Of a stretch of 64,000 nt of DNA, positions 8,916-17,892 are shown piece by piece. The notes beneath the pieces are model-generated. The model did no database searches. It had not been told where the DNA came from and saw only the letters and a program-made list of their open reading frames with translations. The position numbers were made by a program, and so were the translations under genes. The DNA lies in NCBI GenBank assembly GCA_963846315.1, contig CAWJVM010000013.1, positions 137,033 to 201,032 of the forward strand, in the 5' to 3' direction. How positions within the stretch are numbered: the first letter of the stretch is position 1; every line of letters starts with the position of its first letter. This DNA is from RPQJ01 sp963846315 (GTDB taxonomy: Bacteria > Pseudomonadota > Gammaproteobacteria > Steroidobacterales > Steroidobacteraceae).

Positions 8916-9080
8916 GGGGTTAGGGGATAGGGGATAGGGGTTAGGGGTTAGTCGGAATGCGGCGTCGAGAGCAGTGGCACTCTTCAGGTTTCGTGCCACG
9001 CGTAGTGTAAAGACAGGCGTATCGGGCAAGGGCAGCGGTTTCAGTCTACGTTTCGACTAACCCCCAACCCCTAACCCCTT
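8916..9080. repeat. Inverted heptamer array element (TTAGGGG/CCCCTAA), spoT-ridA space
   Basis: The spoT-ridA space is bounded by inverted arrays of a heptanucleotide. The left arm (8916-8952) is about five TTAGGGG/ATAGGGG units ending TTAGTCGG; the right arm (9054-9080) starts CGACTAAC and continues with CCCCTAA-type units to just beside the spoT stop. The roughly 100-base core contains a 7-bp hairpin, GTGGCAC / GTGCCAC. The same architecture, including the TTAGTC/GACTAA junctions, recurs at 41970-42180. It lies immediately 5' of the ridA ribosome-binding site. Confidence 0.85.
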
Positions 9081-9087
9081 AGCTCGC

Positions 9088-11241
9088 TCACGCCAGCGAG
9101 CGCGCGACCTTCAGCACATCCGGCATCGCACGCACCGCGCGGATCACGCTCGCGAGCTGCCTGCGATCGTGCACCAGCAACTCGAAGATCAACGTCGACG
9201 TGTCCGTGTCGCGTTCCACGACCGAGACGCGATCGATGTTGGTTTGCGTGCCCGCGATGGCGGACGCCACCGACGCCAGCACGCCCATGCGATTGGTGAC
9301 ATCGGCGCGAATCTCGACGTGGAACAGGCGGTCGGTGGCCGCCTGCCAGGCGACAGGAATCCACTTCTCGGGCTGCTTGCGGAACGAGGCGAGGTTGCCG
9401 CAGGCCTCGCGATGGATGACGACGCCGCGACCGGTCGAGAGACTCGCCAGGATCGGGTCGTTCGGGATCGGGAAACAGCAGCGCGCGTACGAGACGACCA
9501 GGCCTTCCGTGCCCGCGATGGCGAGCGGGCCGGCGATGCCCTCGATGACGCCTTCGGAATCCGCCGGCAGCAGGCGCCGGGCGATGAACGGTGCGACGCG
9601 TTCGCCGAGACCGATCTTCTCGTAGAGTTCTTCGTCGGTCCGCAAGCCGAGTTCGCCGACCACGGCGTCGAGAGCCTCCGGCGAGACCTTGCGCAGCGTC
9701 AGCGAAAATTCCTCGAGCGCCTGGTTCAGCAACCGCTTGCCGAGGTCGATCGCCTCGCCGCGCTTCAGGTTCTTGAGGTATTGGCGGATCGACGCACGCG
9801 CCTTCGCAGTAACGACGAAATTGACCCAGGCCGGGTTCGGCGTCGCACCTTTCGCCGTGATGATCTCGACAGTCTGGCCGTTGCGCAGCGGCGTGCGCAG
9901 CGGCACGAGGCGCCGGTCGACCTTGGCTGCCACGCAGCGGTTGCCGACGTCGGTGTGAACCGCGTACGCGAAATCGACACAGGTCGAATTGCGCGGCAGG
10001 CGCCGGATCTCGCCCTTCGGCGTGAAGACATAGACCTTGTCGGGGAACAGGTCGACCTTGACGCTTTCGAGGAATTCCTCCGGGTTGCCGCCCTGCTGGA
10101 TCTCGACCAGTTGCTGCAGCCACTCGCGCGCGCGATCGCCCTGGATGCCGACGTCCGTGCGGCCTTCCTTGTACTGCCAGTGCGCCGCGATGCCGGATTC
10201 GGCGACACGGTGCATTTCCGAGGTGCGGATCTGCACTTCGATCGGCGTGCCGTTCGGTCCGAACAGCGTGGTGTGCAGCGACTGGTAGCCGTTCACGCGC
10301 GGGATCGCGATGTAGTCCTTGAAGCGGCCGGGCATCGGCTTGAAGACCGAGTGCACGACGCCGAGTGTGCGGTAGCACGTGTCGGCCTTGTCGACGACGA
10401 GGCGGAAGCCATACACGTCGACGATCTCGTTCAGCGAGACCTTCTTGCGCCGCATCTTCTCGTAGATGCTGTAGACGTCCTTCTCGCGCCCTTCGATCGA
10501 CGCGGGAATCTGCGCAACGTCGAGTGCTTCCTTGAGTGACGCAGCGATGCGACCCACGAACTGCTTGTGGTTGCCGCGCGCCGCCTTCACGGCCGACTCG
10601 ATCACCTTGTAGCGCTTCGGGTAGAGCGCGCGGAAGCCGAGGTCCTCGAGTTCGCGCTTGATTGCGTGCATGCCGAGGCGGTTGGCGATCGGCGCGTAGA
10701 TCTCGAGCGTCTCGCGCGCGATCGTGCGGCGCTTCGCCGGCGGCATCGCGCCGAGCGTGCGCATGTTGTGCGTGCGGTCCGCGAGCTTGACCATGATCAC
10801 GCGGATGTCGCGGACCATGGCGAGCAGCATCTTGCGGAAGCTCTCGGCCTGCGCCTCGGCCCGGCTGCGAAACTGGATCTGGTCGAGCTTGCTGACGCCG
10901 TCGACGAGTTCCGCCACGTCGCGGCCGAAGCGCGACGTGATCTCGTCCTTGGTGTTGGGCGTGTCCTCCATGACGTCGTGGAGGATCGCGGCGATCATCG
11001 TCTGCGCGTCGAGCCGGAGGTCGGCGAGCAGGTCGGCGACGGCGACCGGGTGGGTGATGTACGGCTCGCCCGAACGACGCCGCTGGCCGTCATGGGCCTG
11101 GAACGCGAAGTCGTACGCTTCCTGGACCAGTTCGACCTGGTCGGGCGGCAGGTAGGTCTCCAGCTTCGAAATGAGCTGGTTGATCCCTATGGAGCGTCTT
11201 CCGTAGGGCAGCAGGCTGCGCAGGGAAGACGTGACGTCCAT
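9088..11241 (-). CDS. spoT: Bifunctional (p)ppGpp synthetase/hydrolase SpoT
   Basis: Makes and degrades the alarmone (p)ppGpp during nutrient stress. The 717-residue protein has the full long-RSH order: HD hydrolase domain with His88-Asp89 in ILHDVMEDT, the synthetase domain with YQSLHTTLFG (about 310-320), a TGS domain (DLFPDKVYVFTPKGEI, near 405), a conserved-cysteine region (YARCCFPIPND) and a C-terminal ACT domain (about 640-717). The intact HD motif argues for SpoT rather than RelA. It lies 20 bases after rpoZ, the classic gammaproteobacterial order. Confidence 0.97.
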   Translation of the reverse strand: MDVTSSLRSLLPYGRRSIGINQLISKLETYLPPDQVELVQEAYDFAFQAHDGQRRRSGEPYITHPVAVADLLADLRLDAQTMIAAILHDVMEDTPNTKDEITSRFGRDVAELVDGVSKLDQIQFRSRAEAQAESFRKMLLAMVRDIRVIMVKLADRTHNMRTLGAMPPAKRRTIARETLEIYAPIANRLGMHAIKRELEDLGFRALYPKRYKVIESAVKAARGNHKQFVGRIAASLKEALDVAQIPASIEGREKDVYSIYEKMRRKKVSLNEIVDVYGFRLVVDKADTCYRTLGVVHSVFKPMPGRFKDYIAIPRVNGYQSLHTTLFGPNGTPIEVQIRTSEMHRVAESGIAAHWQYKEGRTDVGIQGDRAREWLQQLVEIQQGGNPEEFLESVKVDLFPDKVYVFTPKGEIRRLPRNSTCVDFAYAVHTDVGNRCVAAKVDRRLVPLRTPLRNGQTVEIITAKGATPNPAWVNFVVTAKARASIRQYLKNLKRGEAIDLGKRLLNQALEEFSLTLRKVSPEALDAVVGELGLRTDEELYEKIGLGERVAPFIARRLLPADSEGVIEGIAGPLAIAGTEGLVVSYARCCFPIPNDPILASLSTGRGVVIHREACGNLASFRKQPEKWIPVAWQAATDRLFHVEIRADVTNRMGVLASVASAIAGTQTNIDRVSVVERDTDTSTLIFELLVHDRRQLASVIRAVRAMPDVLKVARSLA

Positions 11242-11261
11242 GGGCGGGCGCGGTCGGGGAG

Positions 11262-11549
11262 CTAGTCTCCCAGCCCGATCTGCGGTGCGCGGAACTCACC
11301 CATGAATTCCGGTTCCGGCATCAGCTCCGGCGGGGGCGGCGGCGGCAGGTCCGGCTCTTCAAGGATTTCCACGCCCACATGGCCGGCCGCGATCTCGCGC
11401 AGGGCCAGCACCGTCGGCTTGTCGTTCTCCCATTCGAGCGTCGCCTCTGCGCCGTTCGCGAGCTTGCGGGCGCGGCGGGACGCCACGAGCACCAGCTGGA
11501 ACAGGTTAGGAACGTTCTTCAGGGAGTCTTCGACGGTGATGCGGGCCAT
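11262..11549 (-). CDS. rpoZ: RNA polymerase omega subunit
   Basis: Small subunit that aids assembly of the beta-prime subunit and links RNA polymerase to ppGpp. The start is the ATG at 11549 (MARITVEDSLKNVPNLFQLV), giving 95 residues; the preceding 18 codons are not omega-like. The core LVASRRARKLANG and ALREIAAGHVG match the family. The C-terminus carries a seven-proline run (LPPPPPPELMPEPEF), more proline-rich than E. coli omega. It is separated from gmk by the type IV pilus cluster. Confidence 0.94.
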   Translation of the reverse strand: MARITVEDSLKNVPNLFQLVLVASRRARKLANGAEATLEWENDKPTVLALREIAAGHVGVEILEEPDLPPPPPPELMPEPEFMGEFRAPQIGLGD

Positions 11550-11740
11550 GTCGGGTATCTGTACCGGTTTGAGCTGGTTTGACGGCGTCGCAGGATACCA
11601 CAAGCCCCGCGGCCTGCCGGCGGATGGCTAAATTCCGCCGACGGTGGCTATAACCCATTGTTTTAAAATGATTTGCGCGACTGCATGCGGGCCGGCACGC
11701 GAATCCGGTCGAACCCCGGAAGAGTCAGGCCACTTGGCCG

Positions 11741-12148
11741 CTACCAGCACTTTCCCGGCGTCATATCGGCCGCCGTCCTGGTCATGTCGCTGGACAGCGA
11801 GAGCACGCCGCACTTCGCGTCCCCGGCCACCGGCGTCGCGCTGATCGTCACGCTGGTAATGATGTCACCGGAAGGACCGACCGCGAGGGCGATCGTGTGC
11901 GAGTCGTTTTCCGAGAGATACGGACCCGCTCCATAGCCCAGGTCGGCCATGTCCGCCGTGAACGTGTTGTTCTCGGAGTAAAAGCGCTCCTCGTGCTGCA
12001 GCACCTCGTGCAGCATCGACTTCGCCGCTGCCCGCCTGCCGCTGCGCACCTGTTCCTGGTAGCTGGGAATGGCGATCGAAGCGAGGATGCCGACGATCGC
12101 GATCACGACGACCAGTTCGATCAATGTGATGCCGCGCTGTTGCTTCAT
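11741..12148 (-). CDS. pilE: PilE-like type IV (minor) pilin
   Basis: Type IV prepilin of 135 residues using the ATG at 12148. The prepilin peptidase site is a short basic leader ending RG, then ITLIELVVVIAIVGILASIA with Glu at mature position 5; the C-terminal part has one Cys pair (AKCGVLSL / GKCW) expected to form the D-region disulfide. Last gene of the fimT-pilV-pilW-pilX-pilY1 string, where PilE-type minor pilins are normally found. Its product is probably part of the pilus-tip initiation complex rather than the major fibre. Confidence 0.9.
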   Translation of the reverse strand: MKQQRGITLIELVVVIAIVGILASIAIPSYQEQVRSGRRAAAKSMLHEVLQHEERFYSENNTFTADMADLGYGAGPYLSENDSHTIALAVGPSGDIITSVTISATPVAGDAKCGVLSLSSDMTRTAADMTPGKCW

Positions 12149-12158
12149 GAGCTGGTCT

Positions 12159-12509
12159 TCAATCGAGCGCGATGATCTGCACAAGCTGCTCGGTGCCGTC
12201 CTGCACTGTCGTGAGCAATGTCACCTTGCTGCCCGCCTTCAGCGACGCGAGTCCGCCGCTCGCGGGCTCTCGCCGCCCGTCTGAGAACGCCACGTTGGTC
12301 GAATCGAAGCGGTAGGTGCGCCCACCGGCCACCAGTCGTCCCTGCTTCAGGTCGATGCTCGTGATGACGCTGTCGACCGAGGTTACGCTGGCGTCCGGTG
12401 TGTTCACGGCCGCGCCGGAACCTGCGATTGTCATCGCCCCGGTCTGCGCAGCCGTCAACAGTCCTGCCGCCACGACCAACCCTGTCACGCACCTGCCGAA
12501 TGATTTCAT
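12159..12509 (-). CDS. Small secreted protein in the pilin operon, unknown function
   Basis: A 116-residue product with a clear signal peptide (basic MKSFGR, hydrophobic VTGLVVAAGLLTAAQTGA). The mature part (about 90 residues) is predicted soluble and beta-rich, with the repeated phrase SVTSVDSVITSIDLKQGRL and a C-terminal half resembling small OB-like or DUF5666-like folds (KAGSKVTLLTTVQDG). It lies between pilY1 (24 bases) and pilE (10 bases), so it is co-transcribed with the minor pilins. I do not recognise a named family with certainty; a periplasmic accessory role in pilus biogenesis is inferred from position only. Confidence 0.75.
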   Translation of the reverse strand: MKSFGRCVTGLVVAAGLLTAAQTGAMTIAGSGAAVNTPDASVTSVDSVITSIDLKQGRLVAGGRTYRFDSTNVAFSDGRREPASGGLASLKAGSKVTLLTTVQDGTEQLVQIIALD

Positions 12510-12533
12510 CTGTGCTGCCTCCCGGAGGAAAGA

Positions 12534-15500
12534 TCAGGGTATCTCGCGCCACGAGGTGCGACGGTTCGATAGCGGCTCCCCGCTCTCCAGAACTTGCGCG
12601 ATCCCACCCGAAGACTGGTTGAGGTATTTGTTCTCGAGATTGCCTCCCTCGCCGAAGCCACGCACCACCGATGGTGAGGAGGATATCGCGTCGAGGCGCA
12701 CGGCCGAGGCGTGAACGCTGCCGCTCAGGAACGCGACGATGTCGCCCGCGTCGATGGCACCACTCACGTTGACATCGAAAATCGCCTTGTCGAGACGTCC
12801 GCCCCCGAGGTAGTCGACCTCCATCAGCCAGGAGGAGCCGCCCGCTGAGCAGGGATCGGCGTTCGGGAGCGTCGTCGCCACGATGAAGCGTCCGTTGCGC
12901 AGGATCGGGTCGACGACGACGCGCTCGCCGGCGCCGGGCAGGTCCAGGTACCAGCCCTTCTTCGTCGCATAGTCGACGGCGTTCTTGGACACGGCCCGAT
13001 AGGTTGAGCCGCCGCTGGCGGCCACGTCGGTAACCGTCTGCTGTTGCAGATCGGCGCGTCCGGCTACCGTGGCGCCGGCGTCCCGGATGCCGTAGAGCGA
13101 CTGCACGCTCACCGAGGCGACGTCAACGCTCTGCAGATACCTGCCGGTGCCGAACAGCACCATCAGCCCGCCGTTCGGATGGCGCGTCACCTCGACCGCC
13201 GAGGTGATCGCCTGCGCATTGCCGAGCGAGTCGACTGCACTGTAGAACGGTCCGCCGAAGGCACGGTTCCAGCTGCCTTCGGCCGCGGCGGTCAGGTCGA
13301 ACTTCCAGACGTTGCCCTTCAGGTCGCCCGCATAGGCATAGTCGGCCGTGCCGTTGCCGTCAGTGTCGACAACAGCCGGGGTCGACAGGCCATTGGGATC
13401 CGCCACGGTGCCGACGCCGGTGTCGATCTCGCGGATCACCGCGCCGGTCTCGGCGTTGAGGATGAACAGCTTCGCGCGACCGGAACCGGTGTTGTTGTAG
13501 CCGTTGCCGACGATGACGCCCGGATCGCCGTTGTTGAGTCGGATGATCGTCGGCTGCGAGTAAGTCAGTCCAAGGTCGTTGTCGTCGGCAGCAGTGAATT
13601 CCCAGAGCACCGTGTCGCCCGGCGCCGCTTCGCTGAAGCGCGTCGGGTCCGTCACGTCGATCGCGAACAGGCCCTTGCCGCCCGCCGCGATGCCGCTGAC
13701 CAGCAGCGTGCGCCAGCCGCCGCTGAACTTGATGTCGGCCACGATGGGGCTGCCGTCCACCAGGTATTTGTGCTGGAAGCCCTGCGCGGTCAGGCCCGGC
13801 AGGCGGGAATAGACCGGTGACGGCACATAGGCCATCACCTCGTCGCCGGTCGAGGCCTTGAAACCATGCAGCATGCCGTCGTTCGCGCCGACGTAGATCA
13901 TTTCGGCGCGAGCCCCATAGGTCGACTTGAATGCCAGGTAGCTCGCGTCGGCCAGGTTGCGTCTCGGTCCGCGCACGTAGACCGGCGAGGAGTTGACGAT
14001 GTCGCCGAGCTTGCTGACGTTGCGTTTCCGGAAGTTCGCCGCCGCGGCGCCCTCGTTCGCCGCCGAGCCGCGCAGGTACTGCACGCGCTGGCTGCCCTTG
14101 CCGTCGTTGACACTCAATACGTTCGTGTTCAGCGCCGTCACCTGCGCCAGCGACATCTCCGAATCGTCGGGGTCCGCCGGATCGGCGGGCCATCGGAACG
14201 CGATCGCCTCGTCGGAGGACGGGTTGTAGGACAGGATCTTGCGACCGGTGTCCCAGTCCTGGAGGTTCACCCGAACCCCAGCGTCCCACAACGCCGCGCC
14301 GATCGCGCCCGTCGTGGAGTCGATGGGGAACGCCTGCAGCTGACCGGACCAGTCGCCGGTGTTGAACTTCGCCTGGAACAGCCGCGAGTCCGTCTCGATG
14401 GAACCGCTGTTCAACGCCACGGCGCCGGCAGCGCCCGAACGGATCAGGATGTCATTGAAGACCGTGTTCAGCTCGGAAGTCAGCGTCGCCTCGTCGGTCG
14501 CGTAGTAGCTGCTGTCGGTGCCGCCGGCCGCTGCGATCGTATCGAGCTGCGCCGGATTGGTGCCGAAAGGCAAGGCAAAGCCGACCACGTAGTTGAGCAC
14601 ACCGCTCGTGCGCACCGAATCCGCCGCCGTCGCCGCGGCGGCCAGCATCGACACCACGTCTGCCGAAGGCACTCCCAGGCGCGTGACCGACGGCAAGCCG
14701 TTGGTCAGCAGCACCGAGAAGTTCTTGCCGCAGGAGTTCGGGGGCGCAGGCAGGGGACCGCCGCGTGCGGCTTGCACCAGGTTGCCCGCGAAGTAGTCGC
14801 GGATCGTGTACAGCGTACCCTCGAGCGGAGTCAGGCCGGCATTCTGCAGCGGAAAGGCCGAATTCGTCGGCTGATTGTTGACGAACTGGGACGTCCCCAG
14901 CTTCGTATTCAACTTCGTGGCCTGGGCCGCATCCACGTTCGCGATCGGGACGTGCACGTAGCCGCCGCCAGGCGAGCCGTTGTTGAACCAGGTGAGCGAA
15001 ACCGCGCGCCATGCCATGAACCGGCCGAAGTCGGTGATGCCCTGTCCCAGGTCGCTGTCGGTCGGCAGGAACGTAAAGGCACTCGCGCCCCCGTTCCAGC
15101 CGTTTGGGGCGTCCTGTGCGTTGACCAGCGGCAACGTATTGGAGGCGGAGTTCTTGGTTGGGAAGCAGCGGTAGCTGTCCCACGGCCCGGTCACCGGATT
15201 CTCGCCGTTGTTGAAAGCATCCGCAGTGCGTGAATAGCAATAGCGGGTACCCTGGTTCGCGGCCGAATAGAACGGCAGGTTGACGTTGAAATAGATGAAG
15301 TTGCCTGCCCAGCTCGTGTTCGGCTCGCGAAACTTCTTCGTCGGCGCGTCGCGCGGCCCGGCATAGGCCGGGTCATAGTCCGCGGGATTGAAGCTGACGT
15401 CGTAGGGACTCGAGTGCAGCCAATTGAGCGCATTGGCGTTCTGCTGGAAGGCCGTGAGGCCCATGTTCAGCGCGCCGCCGTAGTTCACCACCAGGTTCTT

Positions 15501-15752
15501 CGCCACGCGCCGGGCGATCTCCGAACGGCTGTTCGCGGCGGCACTGCCAACCGCAAGACCGGTGGCGTCCTCGTCCATGCTGTTCGAGTTGGCCATCGTC
15601 AGCATCACGTTCGGCTTGTTGCCGGAGGCCACGAACAATGGTGTCTCCGAGATGACGAGAGGCGCCGGGATCGCCTGGGGCGCCATTGAAGTCAGCGCCG
15701 CGCATACGGCGGCTGCGATTGCCGGACGCTGCGGGATCTTCGTGGGTTTCAT
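12534..15752 (-). CDS. pilY1: PilY1-like type IV pilus tip adhesin/assembly protein
   Basis: Large secreted protein of 1072 residues with a signal peptide ending near residue 29. The N-terminal third is the divergent, VWA-like region with asparagine-rich segments (ANSNSMDEDATG, NFSVLLTNG). The C-terminal half is the conserved PilY1 beta-propeller: IYVGANDGMLHGF, SQPTIIRLNNGDPG, and the calcium-binding loop DTDGNGTADYAYAGD. The family caps the pilus with minor pilins, aids extension and mediates adhesion and surface sensing. Flanked by pilX upstream and a small secreted gene downstream. Confidence 0.95.
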   Translation of the reverse strand: MKPTKIPQRPAIAAAVCAALTSMAPQAIPAPLVISETPLFVASGNKPNVMLTMANSNSMDEDATGLAVGSAAANSRSEIARRVAKNLVVNYGGALNMGLTAFQQNANALNWLHSSPYDVSFNPADYDPAYAGPRDAPTKKFREPNTSWAGNFIYFNVNLPFYSAANQGTRYCYSRTADAFNNGENPVTGPWDSYRCFPTKNSASNTLPLVNAQDAPNGWNGGASAFTFLPTDSDLGQGITDFGRFMAWRAVSLTWFNNGSPGGGYVHVPIANVDAAQATKLNTKLGTSQFVNNQPTNSAFPLQNAGLTPLEGTLYTIRDYFAGNLVQAARGGPLPAPPNSCGKNFSVLLTNGLPSVTRLGVPSADVVSMLAAAATAADSVRTSGVLNYVVGFALPFGTNPAQLDTIAAAGGTDSSYYATDEATLTSELNTVFNDILIRSGAAGAVALNSGSIETDSRLFQAKFNTGDWSGQLQAFPIDSTTGAIGAALWDAGVRVNLQDWDTGRKILSYNPSSDEAIAFRWPADPADPDDSEMSLAQVTALNTNVLSVNDGKGSQRVQYLRGSAANEGAAAANFRKRNVSKLGDIVNSSPVYVRGPRRNLADASYLAFKSTYGARAEMIYVGANDGMLHGFKASTGDEVMAYVPSPVYSRLPGLTAQGFQHKYLVDGSPIVADIKFSGGWRTLLVSGIAAGGKGLFAIDVTDPTRFSEAAPGDTVLWEFTAADDNDLGLTYSQPTIIRLNNGDPGVIVGNGYNNTGSGRAKLFILNAETGAVIREIDTGVGTVADPNGLSTPAVVDTDGNGTADYAYAGDLKGNVWKFDLTAAAEGSWNRAFGGPFYSAVDSLGNAQAITSAVEVTRHPNGGLMVLFGTGRYLQSVDVASVSVQSLYGIRDAGATVAGRADLQQQTVTDVAASGGSTYRAVSKNAVDYATKKGWYLDLPGAGERVVVDPILRNGRFIVATTLPNADPCSAGGSSWLMEVDYLGGGRLDKAIFDVNVSGAIDAGDIVAFLSGSVHASAVRLDAISSSPSVVRGFGEGGNLENKYLNQSSGGIAQVLESGEPLSNRRTSWREIP

Positions 15753-15767
15753 GGGCGGTTACCTGGC

Positions 15768-16319
15768 TTACTGTTTGACGTAGACACTCTGCAACATCAC
15801 CTGGGTCGTATCACGCCGGCCCCAGCCGCGCGCGGTGATCCTGTAGGCAGTGCCGCCAGAGGTCGAGGAACGCACGTTGGCATTCATCGAGTTGCCGGCG
15901 CCGGCCGGAAGGTCAGGCAGCAACTCGATGATGTAGCGCGGCGGTTGCGCGACATCCACGGGATAGGCGCCCGCGCCGGACTCGTCGCCGTAGACGCGCG
16001 AATCGGCGTTATCCCAGGCCACCTGCTGCCAATTCGGCGTTGCGATCGTCGCGGGTACACAGAGGCCGTCGGTGCAGTCCACGTCGAACGGGCTCGCGGT
16101 CGTGAGGTTGCCCAGGATGTCGACTTCGGCGTCGCGCAGTGCAGCCTCGGCCGCCTCGAACGCGATCGCGCGATCGCGGTCATTACCGGCCATGCGCTCC
16201 TGCAGAATCGAGGACCGTACCGCCACCAGTCCCAGGATCGTCAGCACGATCAGGAACATCAACGCGATCACCAGCGAGGCGCCGTGTTGACGATGCAATG
16301 CAGGGGTTTTGTGGCTCAT
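15768..16319 (-). CDS. pilX: PilX family minor pilin
   Basis: Minor pilin of 183 residues. The N-terminus HRQHGASLVIALMFLIVLTI is the PilX_N signature: a short positively charged leader ending in G followed by a hydrophobic helix that lacks the usual Glu5, as in PilX/GspK-type tip pilins. One Cys pair (VDCTDGLC) lies in the globular part. It overlaps pilW by four bases and precedes pilY1 by 15 bases. Confidence 0.9.
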   Translation of the reverse strand: MSHKTPALHRQHGASLVIALMFLIVLTILGLVAVRSSILQERMAGNDRDRAIAFEAAEAALRDAEVDILGNLTTASPFDVDCTDGLCVPATIATPNWQQVAWDNADSRVYGDESGAGAYPVDVAQPPRYIIELLPDLPAGAGNSMNANVRSSTSGGTAYRITARGWGRRDTTQVMLQSVYVKQ

Positions 16320-17332
16320 AGCGTGCGGTTACGCAGCTGGATCGTGACATTGAACGGCCGCCGCAGCCGGTCGTCGCCCGCCGCGATGTCCTCCACGCCA
16401 TTGAAGTCGTAGGCCTGCGGACTCTGTGCTGCCCGCTCGAGCTTGCTGCGCATCAGCAGGCTTGCGCGCACCGACACGACCTGCGTCCAGTCCGCGACGT
16501 CATCCGCGGGGACGAACAGGTCGGCGAAGATGTCGCCGTCGGTATCCAGGCCATACTGCAGCTGGAACTCCTCGACCCCTTCAGCGACCTCCTCGGAGAC
16601 TGCCGCGTCGCCGACGCGGCGGAACAACGAGCGGTTGGTGCCGACACCGTTCCCGGCAATGTAGTAGGTCACTGTCGTGTACGGCGCAACCATCGCATCC
16701 GGACCGTAGGCCCGTCCGAAGTCGGCGCTTGCATTGAGGCCGGCGCCGGCGACGTGCTCGAGACCGCCAGCGAGGCCGGTGACGTAGAAGGCGGTCGACT
16801 GGGCACAGTCCCCGATGACTGCGCGCTGGCCGACGGCAAAGCCGGCGATCGAGAACAGCGGGATCACCGCGGAGCCATTCGCCATCGTCCCGGACAGCGC
16901 AGCCGGCTCGGCCAGCGGGATACGCACCGTGATCGCGTCACTGTCCAGCAGCGGCGCCGGATTCGCCGTCGCGAGACCCGCGCTCGCGGCCGGGTCAAAA
17001 GCCGCGCCGGTGCCCTCGTGCCCCATGAGGTACTGGTCGATGTCGTTCAGGTACGACGTCGGCACCGTGGTCACGTTCACCAGCCCACCGGATTCCAGCA
17101 GCCGGTTGCTGTTGCAGCCGATATAGCCTGCGAGCCGCACGTCCTGCTGCATCATGTCCAGTGCGACGCGACCCTGCTCCTGGATCTCGTTGATCGTCTG
17201 GGTCACGGAACTGGTTTTCGACGCGCGCGAGAACACCGTGACGATCACCGCGGCAAGCACCAGCGCCAGCACCATGCCGATCATCAGCTCGATCAACGAG
17301 AAGCCATGCTGCCGGTGGGCGGTTGCAGTCAT
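16316..17332 (-). CDS. pilW: PilW family minor pilin
   Basis: 338-residue prepilin with the class III cleavage motif: leader ending QHG, then FSLIELMIGMVLALVLAAVI with Glu5. Followed by the amphipathic helix KTSSVTQTINEIQEQGRVAL and a large beta-rich head, the usual PilW size. In related bacteria PilW joins the tip complex primed by PilV-PilW-PilX-PilY1. Start and stop overlap neighbours pilV and pilX by four bases each, showing tight translational coupling. Confidence 0.93.
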   Translation of the reverse strand: MTATAHRQHGFSLIELMIGMVLALVLAAVIVTVFSRASKTSSVTQTINEIQEQGRVALDMMQQDVRLAGYIGCNSNRLLESGGLVNVTTVPTSYLNDIDQYLMGHEGTGAAFDPAASAGLATANPAPLLDSDAITVRIPLAEPAALSGTMANGSAVIPLFSIAGFAVGQRAVIGDCAQSTAFYVTGLAGGLEHVAGAGLNASADFGRAYGPDAMVAPYTTVTYYIAGNGVGTNRSLFRRVGDAAVSEEVAEGVEEFQLQYGLDTDGDIFADLFVPADDVADWTQVVSVRASLLMRSKLERAAQSPQAYDFNGVEDIAAGDDRLRRPFNVTIQLRNRTL

Positions 17333-17892
17333 GGCCGCACCGTCATCGCGAAGCGCAGCAACTCAGCATCCAGGTCGCGCGTCGCACGCTGGCTCCACCA
17401 GACCTTGATGGCGTAGGCGTCGCCTGCTCCGTCGCATTCCGCATCGGCCGCATCGTTACCGTCGTCAGGCGTGCTGTCGATGCAGACCACGCCCTCTCCG
17501 GCGGGCAGGGTCTGCTGAACCTGGTCGAGCCAGTCGAACATGTCGTCCGCCGCGAGTTGCGCAGGTGTGCATGCAGCAGGGGCGGCCTCCACGTTCGCCG
17601 CATAGATCGACCGGCAGGCGCTGGCGGCCGGCGCCACGCCGTCATAGCCCACCCCCGGCGTGCCGTCGGCAGCACCGCGGTTCGCGCGCATCCGGTCAGC
17701 CATGTCGATCGCGAGCACGGTCGCATCGGTGCGCTTGTTTGAAACCGAACTCGAGGACAGCGCGACGGCCTGCAGGCCCACCACCGCGAGCAGGCCGATC
17801 GCAAAGATCAGCATGGTGATCAGCGCCTCAATGAGGATGTAGCCCCCACCTGCAGGGCGCGACGAGACACTTCGGGGGGCACGGTTCAGCAT
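17329..17892 (-). CDS. pilV: PilV family minor pilin
   Basis: 187-residue minor pilin. After a leader ending AGGG comes YILIEALITMLIFAIGLLAVVGLQ, the PilV-type prepilin helix with Glu at the expected fifth position, followed by DMADRMRANRGA, a common PilV stretch. Overlaps fimT by seven bases and pilW by four. Expected to act in the pilus-initiation complex. Confidence 0.91.
   Translation of the reverse strand: MLNRAPRSVSSRPAGGGYILIEALITMLIFAIGLLAVVGLQAVALSSSSVSNKRTDATVLAIDMADRMRANRGAADGTPGVGYDGVAPAASACRSIYAANVEAAPAACTPAQLAADDMFDWLDQVQQTLPAGEGVVCIDSTPDDGNDAADAECDGAGDAYAIKVWWSQRATRDLDAELLRFAMTVRP

Noticed and set aside
8901..9029. 43-codon N-terminal extension of RidA
   Set aside because: It translates the heptamer array; the GTG at 8900 has a good ribosome site and gives normal RidA length.
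9071..10378. 435-codon minus-strand frame within spoT, and the long plus-strand frame opposite it
   Set aside because: Arg/Gly/Ala-rich shadows of the clearly coding spoT frame; no domain.
11690..11740. tRNA-like T-arm GGTCGAACCCC
   Set aside because: No acceptor stem, anticodon arm or CCA-compatible end can be drawn around it.
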